Assembly (NCBI RefSeq): GCF_018449725.1
Contig: NZ_JAAVVC010000005.1
Span: 62,001-126,000 of the forward strand
Direction of reading: 5' to 3'
Length of the DNA stretch: 64,000 bases
Origin: Pseudomonas sp. dw_612
Lineage (GTDB): Bacteria; Pseudomonadota; Gammaproteobacteria; Pseudomonadales; Pseudomonadaceae
Both the position numbers and the translations under genes were made by a program. The notes under the pieces were generated by a model, which was not told the origin of the DNA, ran no database searches, and was given only the letters and a program-made list of their open reading frames with translations. Positions 63,897 through 64,000 of this stretch are shown here, one piece after another. The stretch's first letter is position 1. The number at the start of each line of letters is the position of its first letter.

Positions 63897-64000
<104 letters not shown>

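Overview
The window is a 64 kb stretch of a GC-rich Pseudomonas chromosome, most likely from the P. fluorescens complex. The evidence is an MvaT-type H-NS-like protein next to sbcB, a class I fumarase, PykA, a PobR/PobA pair, an AruI-type 2-ketoarginine decarboxylase, and many Pseudomonas REP-type palindromes (GTAGGAGCTGCCGCAGGCTGCGATC and GTGGGAGCGGGCTTGCTCGCGA families). No rRNA, tRNA, CRISPR array, transposase or phage structural gene was seen.

Layout. 1-3.2 kb: start of an unknown gene, purU, mvaT, sbcB. 3.4-10.3 kb: a tightly overlapping operon (RDD protein, SpoIIM-like protein, DUF4129, DUF4350, MoxR ATPase, DUF58), resembling MoxR/DUF58 envelope-stress or chaperone systems. 10.3-25.7 kb, minus strand: an insecticidal Tc toxin A locus. 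It encodes a TcA split into two proteins (TcaA-like and TcaB-like), flanked by two very large Ig-like repeat proteins of 1026 and 1450 residues. 26-34.5 kb: mostly housekeeping genes (DUF6124, PilZ, a TPR lipoprotein, pyruvate kinase, enoyl-CoA hydratase, ferredoxin reductase, diguanylate cyclase, fumarase). 34.8-42.1 kb, plus strand: the matching TcB and TcC genes, TcC ending in an unrecognised ~320-residue variable toxin region. 42.2-47.1 kb: a DctB/DctD-like two-component system followed by an alpha-ketoglutarate-type MFS permease with a sigma-54 promoter. 47.5-50.6 kb: a small secreted repeat protein, a flavin reductase-like protein, a monooxygenase and a divergent AraC regulator. 50.8-59.3 kb: an arginine/guanidino-compound catabolic cluster (polyamine-type ABC transporter, aldehyde dehydrogenase, AruI-like decarboxylase, divergent LysR). 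59.6-64 kb: an NAD(P)-binding protein, an MBL-fold protein, a LysR regulator, a tiny membrane protein, pobR and the start of pobA.

The most interesting system is the Tc toxin. The TcA half and the TcB/TcC half lie about 9 kb apart on opposite strands, separated by core genes. Both halves, and the first Ig-like gene, have a lux-box-type 20-bp palindrome (CT-N12-AG, core CTGTCAGNNCTGACAG) about 60-105 bp upstream of the start codon. That pattern suggests co-regulation by a LuxR-type (quorum-sensing or orphan) activator not encoded in this window. The two Ig-like giants, and the Ig-like tail on the TcaA half, are not part of the textbook Tc complex and are good candidates for accessory adhesion or targeting subunits.

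Other signals worth checking are a GATAAAAA(G/C)TCAT motif shared within the arginine cluster, a possible structured leader before the DUF6124 gene, and a dispersed CCCTCTCCCC-bounded repeat present four times, once with an internal 44-bp tandem array. All calls come from reading the sequence; no database search was run.
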